A stretch of DNA of 64,000 nucleotides, from assembly GCA_949128115.1 (NCBI GenBank), contig OX421966.1, forward strand, positions 3,100,001 to 3,164,000, read 5' to 3'. The translations under genes and the position numbers were made by a program. This DNA comes from Anaspis maculata (lineage: Eukaryota > Arthropoda > Insecta > Coleoptera > Scraptiidae). Positions within the stretch are counted from its first letter, which is position 1. Every line of letters starts with the position of its first letter. Shown one piece after another: positions 48,602 to 62,000 of the stretch. A model generated the notes under the pieces. The model was not told where the DNA came from. It saw only the letters and a program-made list of their open reading frames with translations, and searched no databases.

Positions 48602-50830
48602 CAACTTCAAAAGTGGTGACCGATCGTTTTGAAAGTCACGTGGGTTGAAGCCTGAAGTCACGTGGGTTGAAGCCTTGATTCACGTGGGTTGAAGCCTGAA
48701 GTCACGTGAGTTAAAACCTGAACTTTTTCGATAACAATTGTGTCTTTTCTTCTATATTTGTGTTCGTTCGTCAGATGTTGCGTTTGGAACAAGTTGCTGC
48801 CAACATCAAAAGTGGTGACCGATCTTTTCAAAAGACACGTGGGTTGAAGCCTGAAGTCACGTGGGTTGAAGGCTGGAGTCACGTGGGTTGAAACCTGAAC
48901 TTTTTGGATAACAATTGTGTCTTTTTGTCTATATTTGTGTTCGTTCGTCAGATGTTGCGTTTGGAAAGAGTAGCTGCCAACTTCAAAAGTGGTGACCGAT
49001 CGTTTTCAAAGTCACGTGGGTTGAAGCCTGAAGTCACGTGGGTTGAAGCCTGAAGTCACGTGGGTTGAAGCCTGGAGTCACGTGGGTTGGAACCTGAACT
49101 TTTTGGATATCAATTGTGTCTTTTCTTCTATATTTATGTTCGTTCGTCAGATGTTGCGTTTGGAACAAGTAGCTTCCAACATCAAAAGTGGTGACCGATC
49201 GTTTCAAATTCACGTGAGTTGAAGCCTGAAGTCACGTGGGTTGAAGCCTGAATTTCTTTAATACTAAATATGTCTTTAGTTTTTCGATATTCGTGTTCTT
49301 CCGTCAGATATTGCGTTTGGAACAAGTAGCTGCCAACTTCAAAAGTGGTGACCGATCGTTTTTCAAAGTCACGTGGGTTGAAGCCAGGAGTCACGTGGGT
49401 TGAAGCCTGAAGTCACGTGGGTTGAAGCCTAAAGTCACGTGGGTTGAAGCCTGAATTTTTTCGATAACAAATATGTCTTTAGTTTTTCGATATTCGTGTT
49501 CTTCCGTCAGATATTGCGTTTGGAACAAGTAGCTGCCAACTTCAAAAGTGGTGACCGATCGTTTCGAAAGTCACGTTGGTTGAAGTCTGGAGTCACGTGA
49601 GTTGAAGCTTGGGTACACGTGAGTTGAAGCCTGAATTTCTTTAATACTAAATATGTCTTTAGTTTTTCGATATTCGTGTTCTTCCGTCAGATATTGCGTT
49701 TGGAACAAGTAGCTGACAACTTCAAAAGTGGTGACCGATCGTTTTGAAAGTCACGTGGGTTGAAGCCTGAAGTCACGTGGGTTGAAGCCTTGATTCACGT
49801 GGGTTGAAGCCTGAAGTCACGTGAGTTAAAACCTGAACTTTTTCGATAACAATTGTGTCTTTTCTTCTATATTTGTGTTCGTTCGTCAGATGTTGCGTTT
49901 GGAACAAGTTGCTGCCAACATCAAAAGTGGTGACCGATCTTTTCAAAAGACACGTGGGTTGAAGCCTGAAGTCACGTGGGTTGAAGGCTGGAGTCACGTG
50001 GGTTGAAACCTGAACTTTTTGGATAACAATTGTGTCTTTTTGTCTATATTTGTGTTCGTTCGTCAGATGTTGCGTTTGGAAAGAGTAGCTGCCAACTTCA
50101 AAAGTGGTGACCGATCGTTTTCAAAGTCACGTGGGTTGAAGCCTGAAGTCACGTGGGTTGAAGCCTGAAGTCACGTGGGTTGAAGCCTGGAGTCACGTGG
50201 GTTGGAACCTGAACTTTTTGGATATCAATTGTGTCTTTTCTTCTATATTTATGTTCGTTCGTCAGATGTTGCGTTTGGAACAAGTAGCTTCCAACATCAA
50301 AAGTGGTGACCGATCGTTTCAAATTCACGTGAGTTGAAGCCTGAAGTCACGTGGGTTGAAGCCTGAATTTCTTTTATACTAAATATGTCTTTAGTTTTTC
50401 GATATTCGTGTTCTTCCGTCAGATATTGCGTTTGGAACAAGTAGCTGCCAACTTCAAAAGTGGTGACCGATCGTTTTCAAAGTCACGTGGGTTGAAGCCA
50501 GGAGTCACGTGGGTTGAAGCCTGAAGTCACGTAGGTTGAAGCCTAAAGTCACGTGGGTTGAAGCCTGAATTTTTTCGATAACAAATATGTCTTTAGTTTT
50601 TCGATATTCGTGTTCTTCCGTCAGATATTGCGTTTGGAACAAGTAGCTGCCAACTTCAAAAGTGGTGACCGATCGTTTCGAAAGTCACGTTGGTTGAAGT
50701 CTGGAGTCACGTGAGTTGAAGCTTGGGTACACGTGAGTTGAAGCCTGAATTTCTTTAATACTAAATATGTCTTTAGTTTTTCGATATTCGTGTTCTTCCG
50801 TCAGATATTGCGTTTGGAACAAGTAGCTGA
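48602..50830 (+). repeat. 1,115-bp tandem duplication
   Basis: 48,602-49,716 is repeated at 49,717-50,830. The offset is 1,115 bp, then 1,114 after an extra T at about 49,351 in the first copy. Shared rare variants include CTTTTTGTCTATATTTG (48,911/50,026), GGATATCAATTG (49,104/50,219) and GTAGCTTCCAAC. Each copy carries one LINE-target-like segment GTCACGTTGGTTG. Confidence 0.88.
49571..49585 (+). other. Paralogous empty site of the LINE target
   Basis: Reads TCACGTTGGTTGAAG without interruption. The upstream approximately 190 bp match the left flank of the LINE (27,200-27,394), apart from one extra T near 49,351, and the downstream sequence matches 30,935 onward through the next core. Similar uninterrupted sites start near 36,352, 47,648 and 50,690. 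Compared with it, the occupied site retains TCAC on the left and TTGGTTG on the right, so only the G at 49,575 is missing and nothing is duplicated. Confidence 0.85.
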
Positions 50831-51970
50831 CAACTTCAAAAGTGGTGACCGATCGTTTTCAAAGTCACGTGGGTTGAAGCCAGGAGTCACGTGGGTTGAA
50901 GCCTGAAGTCACGTGGGTTGAAGCCTAAAGTCACGTGGGTTGAAGCCTGAATTTTTTCGATCACAAATATGTCTTTAGTTTTTCGATATTCGTGTTCTTC
51001 CGTCAGATATTGCGTTTGGAACAAGTAGCTGACAACTTCAAAAGTGGTGACCGATCGTTTTCAAAGTCACGTGGGTTGAAGCCAGGAGTCACGTGGGTTG
51101 AAGCCTGAAGTCACGTGGGTTGAAGCCTAAAGTCACGTGGGTTGAAGCCTGAATTTTTTCGATCACAAATATGTCTTTAGTTTTTCGATATTCGTGTTCT
51201 TCCGTCAGATATTGCGTTTGGAACAAGTAGCTGACAACTTCAAAAGTGGTGACCGATCGTTTTCAAAGTCACGTGGGTTGAAGCCAGGAGTCACGTGGGT
51301 TGAAGCCTGAAGTCACGTGGGTTGAAGCCTAAAGTCACGTGGGTTGAAGCCTGAATTTTTTCGATCACAAATATGTCTTTAGTTTTTCGATATTCGTGTT
51401 CTTCCGTCAGATATTGCGTTTGGAACAAGTAGCTGACAACTTCAAAAGTGGTGACCGATCGTTTTCAAAGTCACGTGGGTTGAAGCCAGGAGTCACGTGG
51501 GTTGAAGCCTGAAGTCACGTGGGTTGAAGCCTAAAGTCACGTGGGTTGAAGCCTGAATTTTTTCGATCACAAATATGTCTTTAGTTTTTCGATATTCGTG
51601 TTCTTCCGTCAGATATTGCGTTTGGAACAAGTAGCTGACAACTTCAAAAGTGGTGACCGATCGTTTTCAAAGTCACGTGGGTTGAAGCCAGGAGTCACGT
51701 GGGTTGAAGCCTGAAGTCACGTGGGTTGAAGCCTAAAGTCACGTGGGTTGAAGCCTGAATTTTTTCGATCACAAATATGTCTTAAGTTTTTCGATATTCG
51801 TGTTCTTCCGTCAGATATTGCGTTTGGAACAAGTAGCTGACAACTTCAAAAGTGGTGACCGATCGTTTTCAAAGTCACGTGGGTTGAAGCCAGGAGTCAC
51901 GTGGGTTGAAGCCTGAAGTCACGTGGGTTGAAGCCTAAAGTCACGTGGGTTGAAGCCTGAATTTTTTCGA
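50831..51970 (+). repeat. Homogenised 202-bp run with private GATCACAAA variant
   Basis: Five consecutive class B monomers carry GATCACAAATATG in place of GATAACAAATATG. The tag TCACAAA begins at 50,961, 51,163, 51,365, 51,567 and 51,769, an exact 202-bp spacing. All also carry AGCTGACAAC in place of AGCTGCCAAC. One extra change, CTTAAG for CTTTAG, marks only the last (about 51,783). This is a very young local amplification of one monomer. Confidence 0.92.
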
Positions 51971-53247
51971 TAACAAATATGTCTTTAGTTTTTCGATATT
52001 CGTGTTCTTCCGTCGGATATTGCGTTTAGAACAAGTAGCTGCCAACTTCAAAAGTGGTGACCGATCGTTTTAAAAGTCACGTGGGTTGAAGCTAGGAGTC
52101 ACGTGGGTTGAAGCCTGAAGTCACGTGGGTTGAAGCCTGAAGTCACGTGGGTTGAAGCCTGAATTTTTTCAATAACAAATATGTCTTTAGTTTTCCGATA
52201 TTCATGTTTTTCCGTCAGATATTGCGTTTGGAACAAGTAGCTGTCAACTTCGAAAGTGGTGACCGATCGTTTGAAAGTCACGTGGGTTGAAGCCTAGAGT
52301 CACGTGGGTTGAAGCCTGAAGTCACGTGGGTTGAAGCCTGAAGTCACGTGGGTTGAAGCCTGAATTTTTTCAATAACAAACATGTCTTTGGTTTTTCGAT
52401 ATTCGTGTTCTTCCGTCAGATATTGCGTTTAGAACAAGTAGCTGCCAACTTCAAAAGTGGTGACCGATCGTTTCAGAAGTCACGTGGGTTGAAGCCTGGA
52501 GTCACGTGGGTTGAAGCCTGAGGTCACGTGGGTTGAAGCCTAAAGTCACGTGGGTTGAAGCCTGAATTTCCTCAATAACAAATATGTCTTTAGTTTTTCG
52601 ATATTCGTGTTATTTCGTCAGATGTTGCGTTTGGAACAAGTAGCTGCCAACTTCAAAAGTGGTGACCGATCGTTTCAAAAGTCACGTGGGTTGAAGCCAG
52701 GAGTCACGTGGGTTGAAGCCTGAAGTCACGTGGGTTGAAGCCTAAAGTCACGTGGGTTGAAGCCTGAATTCTTTCAATAACAAATATGTCTTCAGTTTTC
52801 CGATATTCGTGTTCTTCCGTCAGATATTGCGTTTGGAACAAGTAGCTGTCAACTTCAAAAGTGGTGACCGATCGTTTTGAGAGTCACGTGGGTTGAAGCC
52901 AAGAGTCTCGTGGGTTGGAGCCTGTAGTCACGTGGGTTGAAGCCTGAAGTCATGTGGGTTGAAGCCTGAATTTTTTCAATAACAAATATGTCTTTGGTTT
53001 TTCGATATTCGTGTTCTTCCGTCAGATATTGCGTTTGGAACAAGTAGCTGCCAACTTCAAAAGTGGTGACCGATCGCTCTAAAAGTCACGTGGGTTGAAG
53101 CCTGGAGTCACGTGGGTTGAAGCCTGAAGTCACGTAAACTGGAGCCTGAAGTCACGTGGGTTGAAGCCTGGATTTTTTCAATCAAAATATGTCTTTAGTT
53201 TTTCGATACTCGTGTTCTTCCGTCAGATATTGCGTTCCAAACAAGTG

Positions 53248-56200
53248 GCTGCCAACTTCAAAAGTGGTGACCGATCGTTTTAAAAGTCACGTGGGTTGAA
53301 GTCTGGAGTCACGTGAGTTGAAGCCTGAGGTCACGTGAGTTGAAGCCTGAATTTCTTTAATACTAAATATGTCTTTAATTTTTCGATATTCGTGTTCTTC
53401 CGTCAGATATTGCGTTTGGAACAAGTAGCTGCCAACTTCAAAAGTGGTGACCGATCGTTTTCACAGTCACGTGGGTTGAAGCCAGGAGTCACGTGGGTTG
53501 AAGCTGGAAGTCACGTGGGTTGAAGCCTGAAGGCACGTGGGTTGAAGCCTGAATTTTTTCCATAACAAATATGTCTTTAGTTTTCCGATATTCGTGTTCT
53601 TCCGTCAGATATTGCGTTTGGGACAAGTAGCTGTCAACTTCAAAAGTGGTGACCGATCGTTTTTCAAGTCACGTGGGTTGAAGCCTAGAGTCACGTGGGT
53701 TGAAGCCTGAAGTCACGTGGGTTAAAGTCTGAATTTCTTTAATACTAAATATGTCTTTAGTTTTTCGATATTCGTGTTCTTCCGTCAGATATTGCGTTTG
53801 GAACAAGTAGCTGCCAACTTCAAAAGTGGTGACCGATCGTTTTCAAAGTCACGTGGGTTGAAGCCAGGAGTCACGTGGGTTGAAGCCTGAAGTCACGTGG
53901 GTTAAAGCCTAAAGTCACGTGGGTTGAAGCCTGAATTTTTTCAATAACAAATATGTCTTTAGTTTTCCGATATTCGTGTTCTTCCGTCAGATATTGCGTT
54001 TGGAACAAGTAGCTGCCAACTTCAAAAGTGGTGACCGATCGTTTTCAAAGTCACGTGGGTTGAAGCCAGGAGTCACGTGGGTTGAAGCCTGAAGTCACGT
54101 GGGTTGAAGCCTCAAGTCACGTGGGTTGAAGCCTGAATTTTTTCGATAACAAATATGTCTTTGGTTTTTCGATATTCGTGTTCTTCCGTCAGATATTGCG
54201 TTTAGAACAAGTAGCTGCCAACTTCAAAAGTGGTGACCGATCGTTTCAAAAGTCACGTGGATTGAAGCCTGGAGTCACGTGGGTTGTAGCCTAAAGTCAC
54301 GTGGGTTGAAGCCTGAAGTCACGTGGGTTGATGCCTGAAATTTTTCAATAACAAATATGTCTTTAGTTTTTCGATATTCGTGTTCTTCCGTCGGATATTG
54401 CGTTTAGAACAAGTAGCTGCCAACTTCAAAAGTGGTGACCGATCGTTTTGAAAGTCACGTGGGTTGAAGCTAGGAGTCACGTGGGTTGAAGCCTGAAGTC
54501 ACGTGGGTTGAAGCCTGAAGCACGTGGGTTGAAGCCTGAATTTTTTCAATAACAAATATGTCTTTAGTTTTCCGATATTCATGTTTTTCCGTCAGATATT
54601 GCGTTTGGAACAAGTAGCTGTCAACTTCGAAAGTGGTGACCGATCGTTTCAAAAGTCACGTGGGTTGAAGCCTAGAGTCACGTGGGTTGAAGCCTGAAGT
54701 CACGTGGGTTGAAGCCTGAAGTCACGTGGGTTGAAGCCTAGAGTCACGTGGGTTGAGGCCTGAAGTCACGTGGGTTGGAGCCTGAAGTCACGTGGGTTTA
54801 AGCCTGAATTTTTTCAGTAACAAATATTTCTTTAGTTTTCCGATATTCGTTTTCTTCCGTCAGATATTGCGTTTGGAACAAGTAGCTGTCAACTTCAAAA
54901 GTGGTGACCGATCGTTTAAAAGTCACGTGGGTTGAAGCCTTGAGTCACGTGGGTTGAAGCCTAAAGTCACGTGAGTTGAAGCCTGAAGTCACGTGGGTTG
55001 AAGCCTGAATTTTTTCAATAACAAATATGTCTTTGGTTTTTCGATATTCGTGTTCTTCCGTCAGATATTGCGTTTAGAACATGTAGCTGCCAACTTCAAA
55101 AGTGGTGACCGATTGTTTCAAAAGTCACGTGGGTTGAAGCCCGGAGTCACGTGGGTTGAAGCCTGGAGTCACGTGGGTTGAAGCCTGAATACACGTGGGT
55201 TGAAGCCTGAATTTTTTCAATAACAAACATGTCTTTGGTTTTTCGATATTCGTGTTCTTCCGTCAGATATTGCGTTTAGAACAAGTAGCTGCCAACTTCA
55301 AAAGTGGTGACCGATCGTTTTGAAAGTCACGTGGGTTGAAGTCTGGAGTCACGTGAGTTGAAGCCTGAGGTCACGTGAGTTGAAGCCTGAATTTCTTTAA
55401 TACTAAATATGTCTTTAATTTTTCGATATTCGTGTTCTTCCGTCAGATATTGCGTTTGGAACAAGTAGCTGCCAACTTCAAAAGTGGTGACCGATCGTTT
55501 CCAAAGTCACGTGGGTTGAAGCCTGGAGTCACGTGGGTTGAAGCCTGAAGTCACGTGGGTTGAAGCCTAAATTTTTTCAATAACAAATATGTCTTTAGTT
55601 TTTCGATATTCGTGTTCTTCCGTCAGATATTGCGTTTGGAACAAGTAGCTGCCAACTTCAAAAGTGGTGACCGATCGTTTCAAAAGTCACGTGGGTTGAA
55701 GTCTGGAGTCACGTGAGTTGAAGCCTGAGGTCACGTGAGTTGAAGCCTGAATTTCTTTAATACTAAATATGTCTTTAATTTTTCGATATTCGTGTTCTTC
55801 CGTCAGATATTGCGTTTGGAACAAGTAGCTGCCAACTTCAAAAGTGGTGACCGATCGTTTTCACAGTCACGTGGGTTGAAGCCAGGAGTCACGTGGGTTG
55901 AAGCTGGAAGTCACGTGGGTTGAAGCCTGAAGGCACGTGGGTTGAAGCCTGAATTTTTTCCATAACAAATATGTCTTTAGTTTTCCGATATTCGTGTTCT
56001 TCCGTCAGATATTGCGTTTGGGACAAGTAGCTGTCAACTTCAAAAGTGGTGACCGATCGTTTTTCAAGTCACGTGGGTTGAAGCCTAGAGTCACGTGGGT
56101 TGAAGCCTGAAGTCACGTGGGTTAAAGTCTGAATTTCTTTAATACTAAATATGTCTTTAGTTTTTCGATATTCGTGTTCTTCCGTCAGATATTGCGTTTG

Positions 56201-56861
56201 GAACAAGTAGCTGCCAACTTCAAAAGTGGTGACCGATCGTTTTCAAAGTCACGTGGGTTGAAGCCAGGAGTCACGTGGGTTGAAGCCTGAAGTCACGTGA
56301 GTTAAAGCCTAAAGTCACGTGGGTTGAAGCCTGAATTTTTTCAATAACAAATATGTCTTTAGTTTTCCGATATTCGTGTTCTTCCGTCAGATATTGCGTT
56401 TGGAACAAGTAGCTGCCAACTTCAAAAGTGGTGACCGATCGTTTTCAAATTCACGTGGGTTGAAGCCAGGAGTCACGTGGGTTGAAGCCTGAAGTCACGT
56501 GGGTTGAAGCCTCAAGTCACGTGGGTTGAAGCCTGAATTTTTTCGATAACAAATATGTCTTTGGTTTTTCGATATTCGTGTTCTTCCGTCAGATATTGCG
56601 TTTAGAACAAGTAGCTGCCAACTTCAAAAGTGGTGACCGATCGTTTCAAAAGTCACGTGGATTGAAGCCTGGAGTCACGTGGGTTGTAGCCTAAAGTCAC
56701 GTGGGTTGAAGCCTGAAGTCACGTGGGTTGATGCCTGAAATTTTTCAATAACAAATATGTCTTTAGTTTTTCGATATTCGTGTTCTTCCGTCGGATATTG
56801 CGTTTAGAACAAGTAGCTGCCAACTTCAAAAGTGGTGACCGATCGTTTTGAAAGTCACGTG
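53248..56861 (+). repeat. 2,400-bp-offset duplication inside class B domain
   Basis: About 53,248-54,461 matches 55,648-56,861 at an offset of 2,400 bp. Two substitutions were noticed: GTGGGTTAAAG versus GTGAGTTAAAG (53,910/56,310) and TCAAAGTCACG versus TCAAATTCACG (54,049/56,449). The intervening 1.2 kb (54,462-55,647) holds other class B monomers, including a seven-subrepeat spacer. Confidence 0.85.
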
Positions 56862-59022
56862 AGTTGAAGCCTGAAGTCACGTGGGTTGAAGCCTTGATTC
56901 ACGTGGGTTGAAGCCTGAAGTCACGTGAGTTAAAACCTGAACTTTTTCGATAACAATTGTGTCTTTTCTTCTTTATTTGTGTTCGTTCGTCAGATGTTGC
57001 GTTTGGAACTAGTTGCTGCCAACATCAAAAGTGGTGACCGATCTTTTCAAAAGACACGTGGGTTGAAGCCTGAAGTCACGTGGGTTGAAGGCTGGAGTCA
57101 CGTGGGTTGAAACCTGAACTTTTTGGATAACAATTGTGTCTTTTTTTCTATATTTGTGTTCGTTCGTCAGATGTTGCGTTTGGAAAGAGTAGCTGCCAAC
57201 TCCAAAAGTGGTGACCGATCGTTTTCAAAGTCACGTGAGTTGAAGCCTGAAGTCACGTGGGTTGAAGCCTGAAGTCACGTGGGTTGAAGCCTGGAGTCAC
57301 GTGGGTTGAAACCTGAACTTTTTGGATAACAATTGTGTCTTTTCTTCTATATTTATGTTCGTTCGTCAGATGTTGCGTTTGGAACAAGTAGCTTCCAACA
57401 TCAAAAGTGGTGACCGATCGTTTCAAATTCACGTGAGTTGAAGCCTGAAGTCACGTGGGTTGAAGCCTGAATTTCTTTAATACTAAATATGTCTTTAGTT
57501 TTTCGATATTCGTGTTCTTCCGTCAGATATTGCGTTTGGAACAAGTAGCTGCCAACTTCAAAAGTGGTGACCGATCGTTTTGAAAGTCACGTTGGTTGAA
57601 GTCTGGAGTCACGTAAGTTGAAGCCTGAGGTCACGTGGGTTGAAGCCTGAATTTCTTTAATACTAAATATGTCTTTAGGTTTTCGATATTCGTGTTCTTC
57701 CTTCAGATATTGCGTTTGGAACAAGTAGCTGCCAACTTCGAAAGTGGTGACCGATCGTTTTCAAAGTCACGTGGGTTGAAGCCAGGAGTCACGTGGGTTG
57801 AAGCCTAAAGTCACGTGGGTTGAAGCCTGAAGTCACGTGGGTTGAAGCCTGAATTTTTTCGATAACAAATATGTCTTTAGTTTTTCGATATTCGTGTTCT
57901 TCCGTCAGATATTGCGTTTGGAACAAGTAGCTGCCAACTTCAAAAGTGGTGACCGATCGTTTTCAAAGTCACGTGGGTTGAAGCCAGGAGTCACGTGGGT
58001 TGAAGCCTGAAGTCACGTGGGTTGAAGCCTAAAGTCACGTGGGTTGAAGCCTGAATTTTTTCGATAACAAATATGTCTTTAGTTTCCCGATATTCGTGTT
58101 CTTCCGTCAGATATTGCGTTTGGAACAAGTAGCTGTCAACTTCAAAAGTGGTGACCGATCGTTTTTCAAGTCCCGTGGGTTGAAGCCTAGAGTCACGTGG
58201 GTTGAAGCCTGAAGTCACGTGGGTTAAAGCCTGAAGACACGTGGGTTGAAGCCTGAATTTTTCCAATAACAAATATGTCTTTAGTTTTTCGATATTCGTG
58301 TTCTTCCGTCAGATATTGCGTTTGGAACAAGTAGCTGCCAACTTCAAAAGTGGTGACCGATCGTTTCAAAAGTCACGTGGATTGAAGCCTGGAGTCACGT
58401 GGGTTGTAGCCTTAAGTCACGTGTGTTGAAGCCTGAAGTCACGTGGGTTGAAGCCTGAATTTTTTCGATAACAAATATGTCTTTAGTTTTTCCTATATTC
58501 GTGTTCTTCCGTCAGATATTGCGTTTAGAACAAGTAGCTGCCAACTTCAAAAGTGGTGACCGATCGTTTCAAAAGACACGCGGATTGAGGCCTGGAGTCA
58601 CGTGGGTTGTAGCCTAAAGTCACGTGGGTTGAAGCCGGAAGTCACGTGGGTTGAAGCCTGAATTTTTTCAATAACAAATATGTCTTTAGTTTTCCGATAT
58701 TCGTGTTCTTCCGTCGGATATTGCGTTTGGAACAAGTAGCTGTCAACTTCCAAAGTGGTGACCGATCGTTTCAAAAGTCACGTGGGATGAAGCCTTGAGT
58801 CACGTGGGTTGAAGCCTGAAGTCACGTGGGTTGAAGCCTGATGTCACGTGGGTTGAAGCCTGAATTTTTTCAATAACAAATATGTCTTTGGTTTTTCGAT
58901 ATCCGTGTTCTCCCGTCAGATATTGCGTTTAGAACAAGTAGCTGTCAACTTCAAAAGTGGTGACCGATCGTTTCAAAAGTCACGTGGGTTGAAGCCTGAA
59001 GTCACGTGAGTTGAAGCCTGAA

Positions 59023-62000
59023 GTCACGTGGGTTGAAGCCTGAAGTCACGTGGGTTGAAGCCTGAATTTTTTCAATAACAAATATGTCTTTGGTTTTTCG
59101 ATATCCGTGTTCTCCCGTCAGATATTGCGTTTAGAACAAGTAGCTGTCAACTTCAAAAGTGGTGACCGATCGTTTCAAAAGTCACGTGGGTTGAAGCCTG
59201 AAGTCACGTGAGTTGAAGCCTGAAGTCACGTGGGTTGGAGCCTGGAGTCACGTGGGTTAAAACCTGAACTTTTTGGATAACAATTGTGTCTTTTTTTCTA
59301 TATTTGTGTTTGTTCGTCAAATGTTGCGTTTGGAACAAGTAGCTGCCAACTTCAAAAGTGGTGACCGATCGTTTTGAAAGTCACGTGGGTTGAAGCCTGA
59401 AGTCACGTGGGTTGAAGCCTTGATTCACGTGGGTTGAAGCCTGAAGTCACGTGAGTTAAATCCTGAACTTTTTCGATAACAATTGTGTCTTTTCTTCTAT
59501 ATTTGTGTTCGTTCGTCAGATGTTGCGTTTGGAACAAGTTGCTGCCAACATCAAAAGTGGTGGCCGATCTTTTCAAAAGACACGTTTGTTGAAGCCTGAA
59601 GTCACGTGGGTTGAAGGCTGGAGTCACGTGGGTTGAAACCTGAACTTTTTGGATAACAATTGTTTTTTTTTTTCTATATTTGTGTTCGTTCGTCAGATGT
59701 TGCGTTTGGAAAGAGTAGCTGCCAACTTCAAAAGTGGTGACCGATCGTTTTCAAAGTCACGTGGGTTGAAGCCTGAAGTCACGTGGGTTGAAGCCTGAAG
59801 TCACGTGGGTTGAAGGCTGGAGTCACGTGGGTTGAAACCTGAACTTTTTGGATAACAATTGTGTCTTTTTTTCTATATTTGTGTTCGTTCGTCAGATGTT
59901 GCGTTTGGAACAAGTAGCTGTCAACTTCAGAAGTGGTGACCGATCGTTTTTCAAGTCACGTGGGTTGAAGCCTAGAGTCACGTGGGTTGAAGCCTAAAGT
60001 CACGTGGGTTGAAGCCTGAATTTCTTTAATACTAAATATGTCTTTAGTTTTTCGATATTCGTGTTCTTCCGTCAGATATTGCGTTTGGAACAAGTAGCTG
60101 CCAACTTCAAAAGTGGTGACCGATCGTTTTCAAAGTCACGTGGGTTGAAGCCTGAAGTCACGTGGGTTGAAGCCGGAATTTTTTCAATAACAAATATGTC
60201 TTCAGTTTTTCGATGTTCGTGTTCTTCCGTCAGATATTGCGTTTGGAACAAGTAGCTGCCAACTTCAAAAGTGGTGACCGATCGTTTTGAAAGTCACGTT
60301 GGTTGAAGTCTGGAGTCACGTGAGTTGAAGCCTGAGGTCACGTGGGTTGAAGCCTGAATTTCTTTAATACTAAATATGTCTTTAGGTTTTCGATATTCGT
60401 GTTCTTCCGTCAGATATTGCGTTTGGAACAAGTAGCTGCCAACTTCAAAAGTGGTGACCGATCGTTTTCAAAGTCACGTGGGTTGAAGCCAGGAGTCACG
60501 TGGGTTGAAGCCTGAAGTCACGTGGGTTGAAGCCTGAAGTCACGTGGGTTGAAGCCTGAATTTTTTCGATAACAAATATGTCTTTAGTTTTTCGATATTC
60601 GTGTTCTTCCGTCAGATATTGCGTTTGGAACAAGTAGCTGCCAACTTCAAAAGTGGTGACCGATCGTTTTCAAAGTCACGTGGGTTGAAGCCAGAAGTCA
60701 CGTGGGTTGAAGCCTGAAGTCACGTGGGTTGAAGCCTAAAGTCACGTGGGTTGAAGCCTGAATTTTTTCGATAACAAATATGTCTTTAGTTTTTCGATAT
60801 TCGTGTTCTTCCGTCAGATATTGCGTTTGGAACAAGTAGCTGCCAACTTCAAAAGTGGTGACCGATCGTTTTCAAAGTCACGTGGGTTGAAGCCAGGAGT
60901 CACGTGGGTTGAAGCCTGAAGTCACGTGGGTTGAAGCCTGAAGTCACGTGGGTTGAAGCCTGAATTTTTTCGATAACAAATATGTCTTTAGTTTTTCGAT
61001 ATTCGTGTTCTTCCGTCAGATATTGCGTTTGGAACAAGTAGCTGCCAACTTCAAAAGTGGTGACCGATCGTTTTCAAAGTCACGTGGGTTGAAGCCAGAA
61101 GTCACGTGGGTTGAAGCCTGAAGTCACGTGGGTTGAAGCCTAAAGTCACGTGGGTTGAAGCCTGAATTTTTTCGATAACAAATATGTCTTTAGTTTTTCG
61201 ATATTCGTGTTCTTCCGTCAGATATTGCGTTTGGAACAAGTAGCTGCCAACTTCAAAAGTGGTGACCGATCGTTTTCAAAGTCACGTGGGTTGAAGCCAG
61301 GAGTCACGTGGGTTGAAGCCTGAAGTCACGTGGGTTGAAGCCTGAAGTCACGTGGGCTGAAGCCTGAATTTTTTCGATAACAAATATGTCTTTAGTTTTT
61401 CGATATTCGTGTTCTTCCGTCAGATATTGCGTTTGGAACAAGTAGCTGCCAACTTCAAAAGTGGTGACCGATCGTTTTCAAAGTCACGTGGGTTGAAGCC
61501 AGAAGTCACGTGGGTTGAAGCCTGAAGTCACGTGGGTTGAAGCCTAAAGTCACGTGGGTTGAAGCCTGAATTTTTTCGATAACAAATATGTCTTTAGTTT
61601 TTCGATATTCGTGTTCTTCCGTCAGATATTGCGTTTGGAACAAGTAGCTGCCAACTTCAAAAGTGGTGACCGATCGTTTCAAAAGTCACGTGGGTTGAAG
61701 CCTGAAGTCACGTGAGTTGAAGCCTGAAGTCACGTGGGTTGGAGCCTGGAGTCACGTGGGTTAAAACCTGAACTTTTTGGATAACAATTGTGTCTTTTTT
61801 TCTATATTTGTGTTTGTTCGTCAAATGTTGCGTTTGGAACAAGTAGCTGCCAACTTCAAAAGTGGTGACCGATCGTTTTGAAAGTCACGTGGGTTGAAGC
61901 CTGAAGTCACGTGGGTTGAAGCCTTGATTCACGTGGGTTGAAGCCTGAAGTCACGTGAGTTGAAACCTGAACTTTTTCGATAACAATTGTGTCTTTTCTT

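Larger units (their letters stand above)
50336..56935 (+). repeat. Class B-only satellite domain
   Basis: No class A core occurs between about 50,336 and 56,935. The stretch holds the homogenised 202-bp run, the second copy of the 31.5-35.2 kb block, and a further local duplication at an offset of 2,400 bp. Confidence 0.83.
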
